Origin: Leptothrix sp. (in: b-proteobacteria)
Lineage (GTDB): Bacteria > Pseudomonadota > Gammaproteobacteria > Burkholderiales > Burkholderiaceae_C
Assembly (NCBI GenBank): GCA_013822685.1
Contig: PNKV01000002.1
Coordinates: 328,231-392,230 of the forward strand
DNA: 64,000 bases
Direction of reading: 5' to 3'
Made by a program: the position numbers and the translations under genes. The notes beneath the pieces were generated by a model that was not told where the DNA came from, made no database searches, and was given only the letters and a program-made list of their open reading frames with translations. Positions 1 through 8,295 of the stretch are shown here, one piece after another; position 1 is the first letter of the stretch; each line of letters opens with the position of its first letter.

Positions 1-1878
1 GACGGCGTGCGCGACATCCTCTCCGAGCGCTGGGCCGAAGACGCCGCGTTGATCGGCAAGATGCGCGACTGGTTATGGGAAGAGGGCCTGTTCAAGTCCA
101 AGCTGATGGACGGCAAGGACGAGCAGAACCCGGATGTGTCCAAGTTCCGCGACTACTTTGACTACGACGAGCCCATTCGCACCGTGCCATCGCACCGCGC
201 GCTGGCCGTGTTCCGTGGCCGCACGCAGGAGTTTCTGGATGCCAAGCTGGTGCTTGACGAAGAGATCGTGCCTGGCCAACCCACGATGGCCGAAGGCCGC
301 ATCGCCCGTCACCTGGGCTGGAGCCACAGCAAGCGCGCGTCCGACGACCTCATCCGCAAGACCATCGGCTGGACCTGGAAAGTCAAGCTCAGCCTGAGCC
401 TGGAGCGCGATTTGTTCTCGCGCCTGCGCGAAGATGCCGAGAAAACCGCCATCAAGGTCTTCGCCGAAAACCTGCGCGATCTGCTCTTGGCCGCCCCTGC
501 TGGCAAGCGCGTCGTCATGGGCCTGGACCCGGGCATCCGCACTGGCGTGAAGGTGGCCGTGGTCAGCGACACCGGCAAGGTGCTCGACACCTCCACCGTC
601 TACCCGCACGAGCCGCGCAAGGACTGGGAAGGCTCCATCCACACCCTGGGCCGCTTGTGCGCCACGCATGGCGTGAACCTGATCGCCATTGGAAACGGCA
701 CCGCCAGCCGCGAGACCGACAAGCTGGCGGCGGACCTCATCAAGCGCATCCAGCAACTGGCACCCGGCACCATGATTGAGAAGGTGGTGGTGTCCGAGGC
801 TGGCGCTTCGGTTTACTCGGCCTCCGAGTTCGCCAGCAAGGAGTTGCCCGACCTAGACGTGAGCCTGCGTGGCGCCGTGTCTATCGCTCGCCGGCTGCAG
901 GATCCCTTGGCCGAGCTGGTCAAGATCGATCCAAAAAGCATTGGCGTGGGCCAGTACCAGCATGACGTCAACCAGAGCGAGATGGCCCGCACCCTGAGTG
1001 CCGTGGTCGAAGACTGCGTGAACTCGGTGGGCGTGGACCTGAACACTGCCTCGGCACCGCTGCTGTCGCGCGTGTCGGGCTTGAGCACCACGGTGGCCAA
1101 CAGCATCGTGCGTTGGCGCGATGCGAATGGCGCCTTCAAGAACCGCAAGCAACTGATGGACGTGGCCGGCCTGGGCGCTAAGACCTTCGAGCAAGCCGCG
1201 GGATTCTTGCGCATCCGCGATGGCGACAACCCGCTGGACATGTCGGGCGTGCACCCAGAAACCTACCCCGTCATCGAGAAGATGATCGCGGCTTCAGGCA
1301 AGCCCATTGGCGAGCTGGTGGGCCGCTCGGACGTCATCCGCACGCTGCGGCCCGAGGCGTTTGCCGACGAGAAGTTCGGCATCGTCACCGTCAAGGACAT
1401 CCTGACCGAGCTGGAAAAGCCCGGCCGCGACCCGCGCCCCGACTTCAAGGTGGCGCGCTTCAACGACGGCGTGGACGACATCAAGGACCTGCAAGAGGGC
1501 ATGGTCCTGGAAGGCACGGTCAGCAACGTGGCGCAGTTCGGCGCGTTCGTGGACCTGGGCGTGCACCAGGACGGCCTGATCCACGTCAGCCAGCTGGCCA
1601 ACAAGTTCGTGAACGACGCGCGCGAAGTGGTCAAGACCGGCGACATCGTCAAGGTGAAGGTGCTGGAAGTGGACCTGGCCCGCAAACGCATTTCGCTGAC
1701 CATGAAGCTGGACACCGCCATGCCAGCCAAGGGCGCGGCGGGCAAGGGTGACAACAACTACCGGCCAGCGGCGCGCAATGAGCGCTTCAGTGCGCCGCGT
1801 GGGGGTTCATCGAATGCTCAGCCGCAAGAGCAGTCGGCCATGGCGGCAGCATTTGCCAAGCTGCAGGCCAAGCGCTGA
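1..1878 (+). CDS. tex: Tex-family S1 RNA-binding protein (5' end outside window)
   Basis: This is the C-terminal part of the conserved nucleic-acid-binding protein Tex; the frame is open from base 1, so the start lies upstream. Numbering from residue 3 of the visible part, a YqgF/RNase H-like fold begins near 170 ([12 protein letters not shown]). A helix-hairpin-helix region follows near 340-405 ([19 protein letters not shown], then [17 protein letters not shown]). An S1 domain lies at about 495-565 ([20 protein letters not shown]). The C-terminal tail is rich in Gly, Ala and Gln. Tex is a cytoplasmic protein linked to transcription and RNA binding. The gene ends just before a strong palindromic terminator shared with the convergent neighbour. 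The family assignment is very secure. Confidence 0.96.
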   Translation, partial: DGVRDILSERWAEDAALIGKMRDWLWEEGLFKSKLMDGKDEQNPDVSKFRDYFDYDEPIRTVPSHRALAVFRGRTQEFLDAKLVLDEEIVPGQPTMAEGRIARHLGWSHSKRASDDLIRKTIGWTWKVKLSLSLERDLFSRLREDAEKTAIKVFAENLRDLLLAAPAGKRVVMGLDPGIRTGVKVAVVSDTGKVLDTSTVYPHEPRKDWEGSIHTLGRLCATHGVNLIAIGNGTASRETDKLAADLIKRIQQLAPGTMIEKVVVSEAGASVYSASEFASKELPDLDVSLRGAVSIARRLQDPLAELVKIDPKSIGVGQYQHDVNQSEMARTLSAVVEDCVNSVGVDLNTASAPLLSRVSGLSTTVANSIVRWRDANGAFKNRKQLMDVAGLGAKTFEQAAGFLRIRDGDNPLDMSGVHPETYPVIEKMIAASGKPIGELVGRSDVIRTLRPEAFADEKFGIVTVKDILTELEKPGRDPRPDFKVARFNDGVDDIKDLQEGMVLEGTVSNVAQFGAFVDLGVHQDGLIHVSQLANKFVNDAREVVKTGDIVKVKVLEVDLARKRISLTMKLDTAMPAKGAAGKGDNNYRPAARNERFSAPRGGSSNAQPQEQSAMAAAFAKLQAKR

Positions 1879-1904
1879 ACCAAGCAAGCAAGCGCTTGGC
1901 ATGC

Positions 1905-1931
1905 AAAAAAAGGGAGCCTAGGCTCCCTTTT
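1905..1931. terminator. Bidirectional rho-independent terminator
   Basis: Seven A residues, a perfect palindromic stem GGGAGCC-TA-GGCTCCC and four T residues form a terminator readable on both strands. It lies between the convergent tex and PEP-CTERM genes and should end both transcripts. Confidence 0.88.
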
Positions 1932-1936
1932 CCGCA

Positions 1937-2719
1937 TCAAGCCGTCAGTGGCCGCTGTTGGCGACGACGCACCGCGACGCCAACCATCCCCAAGCCCACC
2001 AGGGCCATGAGGTAGGTATCGGCCTCGGGCACCGCGCTGGCCTGAACGGACAGTGCATCAAACGTCACGGTGTTTGAATAGTAGGGAACGTTGGCCAGGT
2101 TGGTGGGATCGTCCGTGCGAACGAAATCAAACGCCAGGCGGCCCTGAAAACTTGGCAACTCGGCGGGCAGGCTGCTGTCGCTCAGGAAGTTGAAAGCGCC
2201 GCCACCGGTACCACTGATCCAGTACAGCCGAACGTTGTGCAGCGTGTAGTTGCCCAGCGTGAAGCCTTGCAGCTGGCGGTCATAGTCAGCAGGCGTGGTG
2301 TTCGTGCCGGCCTTCACGGTCGGATCGGACGTCAGGGAAATGATGTCGACCAGGAAGGGGCTGGGCGCGCCCGTGTTGTCATTGCGGATGCTGGCAGAGC
2401 CGGCGATGTCTGAAAACTGATGGACGCCCACCGAGCCGGCAATACTGCGGAAGGCCTGATCGGGCGATCCAGGTATGGCATAGACGCTGTAGCCGGGCTC
2501 AAAACCGAGGCTGCCAGACGAGCCCAGCAGGGGCACGGTTTGGTCGTAGACGAACGAACCCGACACCGTCAGTCCGCTCAGCAAGGTGGTCAGTTCAGCG
2601 GGGCCGCCAATCGCGGCGCCCGTTGAAAAGGTGTACGACACGGGGGCGGCCATCGCGGGGGTGAGGCATGACAACCCTGCCGTCAGCAAGCCAGCGCACA
2701 CGAATTTGTTCAACGACAT
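1937..2719 (-). CDS. PEP-CTERM sorting-domain exported protein
   Basis: A 260-residue secreted protein of unknown function. The N-terminus MSLNKFVCAGLLTAGLSCL runs into an A-M-A-A signal-peptidase site. The C-terminus carries the PEP-CTERM signal: VPEADTYLMALVGLGMVGVA followed by an Arg cluster, i.e. the motif, a hydrophobic helix and a basic tail read by the EpsH/exosortase system. The longer upstream ORF is rejected because an AGGGAG ribosome-binding site sits just before this ATG and the signal peptide starts here. The middle is rich in Ser, Gly and Thr, like other exosortase substrates tied to exopolysaccharide or surface layers. No exosortase gene is in the window. Confidence 0.88.
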   Translation of the reverse strand: MSLNKFVCAGLLTAGLSCLTPAMAAPVSYTFSTGAAIGGPAELTTLLSGLTVSGSFVYDQTVPLLGSSGSLGFEPGYSVYAIPGSPDQAFRSIAGSVGVHQFSDIAGSASIRNDNTGAPSPFLVDIISLTSDPTVKAGTNTTPADYDRQLQGFTLGNYTLHNVRLYWISGTGGGAFNFLSDSSLPAELPSFQGRLAFDFVRTDDPTNLANVPYYSNTVTFDALSVQASAVPEADTYLMALVGLGMVGVAVRRRQQRPLTA

Positions 2720-2848
2720 GAAGTCGATCTCCCTGATTGGATGGTGAAAAACTCTTGGGATTATCTCTCGCAGGGCCCCGCTGGCGTCAACACTCAAGTG
2801 AGTGGTGGCCCACAGCGCGCGCCCGGGCGCTGCGGTATCCTGACAGCG

Positions 2849-3649
2849 ATGTCCACCGAAAGCCTGACCCTTTACACCTTCGCCATGTCCCATTTCAGCG
2901 AGAAGATCCGCTGGACATTGGACGCATCAGGCCTGACCTTCACCGAAGTGGTGATGACGCCCACCTTGCACGTGGTGCCTGCCTTGCGCATGGGCGGGCA
3001 GGGCGAGACCACCTTGCCCATCCTGGAGGTTCGCCAGGCCAATGGCGAGCTTGCGCACATTCAAGACAGCACCCACATCCTGCAGTGGCTGGACGAGCAC
3101 CGGGGTCCGCTGGCCGTGATGCCGCGCTATCCGGGCCAGAACGAAGACGTCATGGGCATTGAAGAGCGTTTCGATGCCATTGGCGAAGATGTGGCGCGGT
3201 ACCTGTACCACGCCGCCCTGGACGACGACGCACGCGTCTTGGGGATGTGGACACAGCACGCCAATCGGCACCAGGCGCGCTGGGTCCGGCTGTTTTTTCC
3301 CCTGACGAAGTGGATCTTCAAACGGCGCTTGCGCATCAACGCCGAGGCCGCGGCGCAATCGGCCTTGCGCATACAACAAGCGCTGGCGTGGCTGGATGGC
3401 CGTTTGAGCGATGGGCGTCAATACCTGGTCGGGCACCAGTTTTCAGTGGCCGACATCACTGCCGCCTCGATTTTGGCGCCGCTGGCCTGTCCAGACCAGC
3501 ACCCCATCTATGGCACCGCGCAGTTTCGCCAAGGGGCGGGCCACTCGCCCACCTGGCTGGCCAACCGGCCTTGCATTGAATGGGTGCGGCGTGTGTACAA
3601 GGCCCATCGCACAGGCCAGGCCGGCCTGGAGGTTCAAGCCGTCGCTTGA
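2849..3649 (+). CDS. Glutathione S-transferase family protein
   Basis: A cytoplasmic GST-like protein of 266 residues. The N-terminal thioredoxin-like half starts LTLYTFAMSHFSEKIRWTL, placing a Ser in the S-x-K context typical of GST active sites. LPILEV supplies the cis-Pro and DSTHIL the glutathione-contacting region. The helical C-terminal half contains YLVGHQFSVADITAASIL, the usual GST_C N-capping motif. The ATG at 2849 is preferred to an upstream start at 2741, which would add 36 residues outside the fold and cross the neighbour's promoter region. The substrate is unknown. Eleven bases separate it from the patatin gene, so the two are probably co-transcribed. Confidence 0.85.
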   Translation: MSTESLTLYTFAMSHFSEKIRWTLDASGLTFTEVVMTPTLHVVPALRMGGQGETTLPILEVRQANGELAHIQDSTHILQWLDEHRGPLAVMPRYPGQNEDVMGIEERFDAIGEDVARYLYHAALDDDARVLGMWTQHANRHQARWVRLFFPLTKWIFKRRLRINAEAAAQSALRIQQALAWLDGRLSDGRQYLVGHQFSVADITAASILAPLACPDQHPIYGTAQFRQGAGHSPTWLANRPCIEWVRRVYKAHRTGQAGLEVQAVA

Positions 3650-3660
3650 CGCAGACCACC

Positions 3661-4731
3661 ATGAAAGCCTTGCACATTCACGCAGGCCCGGTTGCTCGCC
3701 GCCACATTGAACAGCATGGGCTGAACCCGTGCGACATTCGCTTGATCCCTGCGGCAGCGGGTGGTCCCAAAGGTTTGATCCTGACGCACCTGGATCGCCA
3801 GTTGTTCGGGGAGTGGCTGGCCCCGACTCAACAAACACTGCACCTGGTGGGCGCCTCCATTGGCGCCTGGCGCATGGCCGCCGCCACCATGGCAGAACCG
3901 GGCAAGGCCTTTCAGCGCTTGGCGCACGATTACGTTCATCAGCACTATGAGCCCGAAGCTGGCCAGAAGATGCCGTCGCCCCAACGCGTCAGCGCCAGCT
4001 TTGGGCAGGTGCTGGACACCTTCTTTGGCGCGGACACCGAGGGCATGCTGACCCATCCGCGCTGGCGCTTGCATGTGGTCACTGCGCGCGGCCGGCAACT
4101 CCTGCGCCCCGGAACGCCCATGCGCACGCCCTTGGGTTTTGCGGGCCTGGCCTTGGGCAACGCCATGTCGCGCCGCAGTGTGGGGGCATTCCTCGAGCGC
4201 AATGTTTTTTCGTCGGCGGGCGAGGCCTTGCCCGTGGCGTTGCGCGATCTGCCCACCGCGCGTTGGGCACTGACGGCCGAGAATTTCAAACCCGCTTTGC
4301 AGGCCTCGTGCAGCATCCCCTTCTTGCTGGATGCCGTGCGCGACATCCCCGGGGCCACCCGTGGCGCGCACTGGGATGGGGGCCTGGTTGACTACCACTT
4401 TCACTGGAACTTCAGCTCCATGGACAGCGGCCTGGTGCTCTATCCCCATTTCCAGCAGTCGATCGTGCCAGGCTGGCTGGACAAATCCTTCAAGCGCCGC
4501 CACCTGCCCACGCCGGGTTTGAGCAACATGGTCTTGCTCGCACCCAATCCCGAGTGGATTGCTCAATTGCCTGGTGGCAAATTGCCCGACCGCCAAGACT
4601 TCACCGCTTTGGATTTTTCTCAGCGGGTGCGCCATTGGGGCGGGGCCGTGGCGGAAAGTGAACGCCTGGCGCAGGAGTGGGGTGATTGGTTGCAGCGCGG
4701 CTGCCCCATCTCCGAAGTCCGGGCCCTGTGA
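3661..4731 (+). CDS. Patatin-like phospholipase
   Basis: A 356-residue lipid acyl hydrolase of the patatin fold. The nucleophile elbow is seen as VGASIGAW (G-x-S-x-G near residue 65) and the catalytic Asp as WDGGLVDYH (the patatin D-G-G motif near residue 240). An oxyanion-type glycine-rich stretch, PAAAGGPKGL, lies near residue 35. There is no signal peptide, so it is probably cytoplasmic or membrane-peripheral. The ATG at 3661 begins the conserved region; the upstream in-frame start at 3580 lies inside the GST gene and is rejected. It ends 16 bases before paeA, suggesting a GST-patatin-paeA transcription unit. The substrate is not predictable. Confidence 0.85.
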   Translation: MKALHIHAGPVARRHIEQHGLNPCDIRLIPAAAGGPKGLILTHLDRQLFGEWLAPTQQTLHLVGASIGAWRMAAATMAEPGKAFQRLAHDYVHQHYEPEAGQKMPSPQRVSASFGQVLDTFFGADTEGMLTHPRWRLHVVTARGRQLLRPGTPMRTPLGFAGLALGNAMSRRSVGAFLERNVFSSAGEALPVALRDLPTARWALTAENFKPALQASCSIPFLLDAVRDIPGATRGAHWDGGLVDYHFHWNFSSMDSGLVLYPHFQQSIVPGWLDKSFKRRHLPTPGLSNMVLLAPNPEWIAQLPGGKLPDRQDFTALDFSQRVRHWGGAVAESERLAQEWGDWLQRGCPISEVRAL

Positions 4732-4747
4732 TCGCTACACTGGTTTC

Positions 4748-6082
4748 ATGGACTCCACCGTCAGCCTGATGCTGATTGCCGCGCTCATCGCGGTCAGCGC
4801 TTTTTTCTCAACCGCCGAACTGGCCGTGGCCGCCTCGCGCCGCGTGCGCCTGCGCCAGATGCTGGAGCAAGGCGATGTGCGCGCCCAGCAAGTCATGCAT
4901 GTGCAAGACCAACCTGGTGACTACTTCACGGTCATCCAGATCGGCCAGAACAGCGTGGCTATCCTGGGTGGCATCGTGGGCGAGGGCGCATTTTCTCCGT
5001 TCATCCAGATGATGTTGCGCACCTTCCAGGTCTCGCCCGAGCGGGCTGAAACCGCAGGGTTGCTGCTGTCTTTCGTCATCGTCACCAGCTTGTTCATCTT
5101 GCTGTCTGATCTGTTCCCCAAGCGCCTGGGCATGGTCGCGCCCGAGAAGGTGGCGGTCAGCGTGGTCGGCCCCATGCGGATTTTCCTGGCGGTGTTCAGG
5201 CCCGTGGTGTGGTTCTTCAGCCACCTCACGGACGCCTTGTTCAAGCTCCTGGGCCTGCCCACCCGGCGCGACGACAGCATCACCTCCGATGACATCCGCG
5301 CCATGGCCCACGCCGGCGCTGAAGCCGGTGTGCTGGCCGCCCGCGAGCACCAGGTCATTGAAAACGTGTTTGAGTTGGAAACCCGCACGGTGACCAGCGC
5401 CATGACCGGCCGTGAGCGCATCGTGCATTTCCTGCTGGACGACAGCGAGTTGCTCATCCGCGCCCGCATTGATCAATACCCGCACTCTACCTACCTGGTC
5501 TGCAAGGGCAGCATCGACCACGTGGTGGGTTACGTTGACTCAAAGCACCTGCTGAGCCGGGTGCTGAATTCGCTGCCCATTTCGCTGGAAGCCGATGGCC
5601 TGATCAACAAGGTGCTGATCGTTCCTGATCGCCTGACCTTGTCTGAATTGCTGACGCAGTTCCGCCAGGCGCAGGATGACTTTGCCGTCATCGTCAACGA
5701 GTACAGCCTGGTGGTGGGCATCATCACCATCAACGATGTGATGAGCACGGTGATGGGCGGCCTGGTGATCTCGATGGACGAGGAGCAGATCGTGCAGCGC
5801 GACGCCAACTCCTGGCTGATCGACGGCATGACGCCCATCCCGGACGTGATGCAAGCGCTGGAGCTTTACGACCTGCCCTTGCAGGAAGACTACGAGACCC
5901 TGGCTGGGTTCATGATGGTCATGCTGCGCCGCATCCCCAAGCGCACCGATGTGGTGGCCTGGGGCGGCTTCCGCTTCGAGGTGATGGACGTCGACAGCTA
6001 CAAGATCGACCAGGTGATGGTGACCCGAGAGCTTGCGTCCCCGGCCGCCAATCACATCGAGGCTGACAGCAGCTCGACGTAA
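4748..6082 (+). CDS. paeA: CNNM/CorC-family membrane protein, PaeA (YtfL) type
   Basis: A 444-residue inner-membrane protein with an N-terminal DUF21/CNNM transmembrane domain (hydrophobic runs near 5-25, 60-80 and 100-125), a paired CBS region (about 200-340) and a CorC_HlyC C-terminal domain (about 355-430). The sequence closely follows remembered E. coli YtfL/PaeA, including the AASR start, DYFTVIQIGQNSVAILGGIV, LPTRRDDSITSDDIRA, SYLVVGIIT-like NEYSLVVGIITINDVM and IPKRTDVV. PaeA is reported to export cadaverine and putrescine; other relatives are called haemolysin or Mg/Co proteins, so transport function is inferred. The start is the ATG after the patatin stop. The last 31 bases overlap the convergent alcohol dehydrogenase gene. 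Confidence 0.88.
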   Translation: MDSTVSLMLIAALIAVSAFFSTAELAVAASRRVRLRQMLEQGDVRAQQVMHVQDQPGDYFTVIQIGQNSVAILGGIVGEGAFSPFIQMMLRTFQVSPERAETAGLLLSFVIVTSLFILLSDLFPKRLGMVAPEKVAVSVVGPMRIFLAVFRPVVWFFSHLTDALFKLLGLPTRRDDSITSDDIRAMAHAGAEAGVLAAREHQVIENVFELETRTVTSAMTGRERIVHFLLDDSELLIRARIDQYPHSTYLVCKGSIDHVVGYVDSKHLLSRVLNSLPISLEADGLINKVLIVPDRLTLSELLTQFRQAQDDFAVIVNEYSLVVGIITINDVMSTVMGGLVISMDEEQIVQRDANSWLIDGMTPIPDVMQALELYDLPLQEDYETLAGFMMVMLRRIPKRTDVVAWGGFRFEVMDVDSYKIDQVMVTRELASPAANHIEADSSST

Positions 6083-7188
6083 TTCTCTGCAGTGGCGATA
6101 CGCGGGTTGGTCTTGTGGCAGTGGTCCTTCATCGCGCCATCAACCACCTTGTCGAACCACTCGCGCTGAACACCCAGTTCGCCCAGACCCTTGGCCAAAC
6201 CCAGCCGCGCATTCAAATCGCGGATGGCCTGGGGGATGTCGCCCGCGCTGGCCAAGCCCATCGCATGGGCCATGCGCTCCAGGCGGCGCTCCTTCTTGAT
6301 GGATTCGGCCTGCGAGTTGAACTGGATGACGGCGGGCAGGAACATGGCGTTCAAGGTGCCGTGGTGCAGTTTGGGGTTCACGCCACCCAGGCTGTGGCTC
6401 AGGCTGTGGACGGCGCCCAGGCCCTTCTGAAACGCCATGGCGCCTTGCATCGAGGCGCTCATCATGTTCAGGCGCGCCTCGCGGTCGCTGCCGTCCTTGG
6501 TGGCGCGCTCAATGTGGTGCCAGGCGCGTTCCAATCCATCAAGCGCAATGCCGTCGGCTGGCGGGTTGAAGGCTGGCGCCATGAAGGTTTCCATGCAGTG
6601 GGCGATGGCGTCCATGCCGGTAGCGGCGGTCAGGGCAGGGGGCAAGCCCAGGGTCAACTCCGGGTCGCAAATGGCCGCCTTGGGCATCAGGTTCCAGGAG
6701 TGGAAGCCCAGCTTGCGGCCATCGTCCACGATCACGATGGCGCCGCGCGCCACTTCGCTGCCCGTGCCAGCCGTGGTCGGCACGGCGATCAAGGGCGCTG
6801 CCTGCGCGGTGATCTTGGGTGAGCCACCCTCGATGGTGGCGTAGGTTTTCAAAGGGCCGGGGTGGGTGGCCATGATGGCCAGGCCCTTGGCCAGGTCGAT
6901 GCTGGAGCCACCGCCCACGGCGATCAGGCCGTCGCACTTGGCCTGCGTCCACACCTCGTGCGCGGCGCGCACCGAGGCCTCGGTCGGGTTGGGTGGGGTC
7001 TGGTCAAAAATCGTAACCGGCCAATCCTTTAGCGCGTCCAGCGCCTTTTGCAGCACGCCCGCGGCGCGCACGCCCGCGTCAGTGACGATCAAGGGCCGCT
7101 TGATGCCAACGCGCTCGCACTCCGAGGCCAGCAGTTGGATGGCGCCAAACTCAAATTGGATCTGGGTGAGGTAGAGGATCGTGGACAT
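6052..7188 (-). CDS. Iron-containing alcohol dehydrogenase
   Basis: A 378-residue group III (Fe-ADH) dehydrogenase. The NAD-binding glycine motif is seen as VGGGSSIDLAKG near residue 95. The second nucleotide motif is PTTAGTGSEV near residue 140. Metal ligands are expected at D (AICDPELT), H (MDAIAHCMETF), H (SLSHSLGG) and H (HHGTLNAMFLP). It should oxidise an alcohol or reduce an aldehyde with NAD(P); the substrate cannot be named. It is divergent from the PsrA-like regulator, and the 200-base gap holds a putative operator that could also control this gene. No clear Shine-Dalgarno sequence precedes the ATG. The 3' end overlaps paeA by 31 bases. Confidence 0.92.
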   Translation of the reverse strand: MSTILYLTQIQFEFGAIQLLASECERVGIKRPLIVTDAGVRAAGVLQKALDALKDWPVTIFDQTPPNPTEASVRAAHEVWTQAKCDGLIAVGGGSSIDLAKGLAIMATHPGPLKTYATIEGGSPKITAQAAPLIAVPTTAGTGSEVARGAIVIVDDGRKLGFHSWNLMPKAAICDPELTLGLPPALTAATGMDAIAHCMETFMAPAFNPPADGIALDGLERAWHHIERATKDGSDREARLNMMSASMQGAMAFQKGLGAVHSLSHSLGGVNPKLHHGTLNAMFLPAVIQFNSQAESIKKERRLERMAHAMGLASAGDIPQAIRDLNARLGLAKGLGELGVQREWFDKVVDGAMKDHCHKTNPRIATAENYVELLSASM

Positions 7189-7343
7189 GGCTTTTTTGTG
7201 CAGAGACGGTGTCAGACGAGGGTAGGGCGCACTTTACATCGGTGCGCCAAAAAGCCCCCGCAGTGAGGGGGAGACCGGATTTTTGTTCGAAAACAGTTGC
7301 ACCGGCAGCCCAAAGGTGCAATACCATACGCACCCAATGAGAT

Positions 7344-7357
7344 GAAACGGGCGTTTG
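7344..7357. promoter_or_regulatory. Putative PsrA-type operator
   Basis: The sequence GAAAC-GGGC-GTTTG fits the published Pseudomonas PsrA box (G/C-AAAC, 2-4 bases, GTTTG/C). It continues directly into a second GAAACGTTCG. It lies 31 bases before the start of the TetR gene whose product resembles PsrA, so autoregulation by fatty acids or acyl-CoA is likely. The divergent alcohol dehydrogenase could be a second target. The match is seen; binding is inferred. Confidence 0.55.
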
Positions 7358-7388
7358 AAACGTTCGTATCCCGGAGACCAATCTGACC

Positions 7389-8162
7389 ATGCCGACGGCC
7401 GCCCCCCGCTTGTCACCCACGGACACCAAGTCCCGCATCCTGGATGCGGCCGAGGTTTTGTTCGTTTCCGGCGGCTTCGAGTCGATGTCCATGCGCCAGA
7501 TCACCACGGCGGCCGGCGTCAACCTGGCGGCGGTGAACTACCACTTTGGCAGCAAGGATGCGCTGATCCACGCCGTGCTGGCACGCCAGCTTGACCAGCT
7601 CAACGCCCAGCGCGTGGCCATGCTTGAGTGGTTTGAAAACACCCTGCACGGCGATCTGACCTGTGAGCATGTGCTCGTGGCCATGTTCCTGCCGGCTGTG
7701 CGGATTTTCCGCAGCGGCACCCCAGCCGCCGAGCGCTACCTGCATTTCCTGGGGCGCGCGTACACCGATCCCTCGCCCGTGGTGCGCGACTTCATCAACA
7801 ACCACTACATCGAGACGCTGGGCCGGTTTTTCCTGGCTTTCCAGCGCACCTTGCCCGATCTGAACCGCAGCGAGCTGGGCTTCAGGCTGCATTTCGCCAT
7901 GGGCGCCTTGTCCGGCATCCTGGCCGGCGGCAACACCCAGCGCCTGATCCGCGACTTCACGCGCGGCGAGGGCGATGACGAATCCCTGATCCTGTCACGC
8001 CTGGCGTCGCTGATGGTCGCGGCCTTGAAGGCCCCCTTGCCAGACGCCGAACACGACACCTTGTTTGGACACATCTTGAAGATCCCTGGTTTTCCCAGCG
8101 AGGGCCTGTTCCCCATTTCGTCAGACACGCAGCGCATTGAGGCTGCGAGCTCGTCAGCCTGA
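7389..8162 (+). CDS. TetR/AcrR transcriptional regulator, PsrA-like
   Basis: A 257-residue repressor. The N-terminal TetR helix-turn-helix spans about residues 12-60: SRILDAAEVLFVSGGFESMS, then ITTAAGVNLAAVNYHFGSK. The phrase VNLAAVNYHFGSKDALI is shared with remembered P. aeruginosa PsrA. The C-terminal ligand domain also resembles PsrA (YLHFLGRAYTD; ELGFRLHFAMGALSGILAG). PsrA responds to long-chain fatty acids and controls beta-oxidation genes. That fits the downstream fabG-maoC-fadI-fadD group, and a PsrA-type box lies just upstream. It is separated from the fabG-like gene by 133 bases with a small stem-loop. The TetR call is certain; PsrA-like specificity is likely but inferred. Confidence 0.85.
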   Translation: MPTAAPRLSPTDTKSRILDAAEVLFVSGGFESMSMRQITTAAGVNLAAVNYHFGSKDALIHAVLARQLDQLNAQRVAMLEWFENTLHGDLTCEHVLVAMFLPAVRIFRSGTPAAERYLHFLGRAYTDPSPVVRDFINNHYIETLGRFFLAFQRTLPDLNRSELGFRLHFAMGALSGILAGGNTQRLIRDFTRGEGDDESLILSRLASLMVAALKAPLPDAEHDTLFGHILKIPGFPSEGLFPISSDTQRIEAASSSA

Positions 8163-8209
8163 ACGGGCTGGTGAGGGTGCGGTGCGCGATGGATGCACCG
8201 GCCAACGGT

Positions 8210-8233
8210 GAGGCGGCGTGGTTGCCGCCTCTT
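8210..8233 (+). terminator. Stem-loop between regulator and fabG-like gene (weak terminator candidate)
   Basis: A perfect 8-bp stem GAGGCGGC / GCCGCCTC with a six-base loop follows the TetR gene. Only two T residues follow it, so it may be a poor terminator or an mRNA-stabilising structure. Confidence 0.4.
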
Positions 8234-8295
8234 GATCCCAACCAGGCTGTGGCGGCTGTGCACGCCGTCCGGCTGTTTTTCTCGAAGCGATCAGT

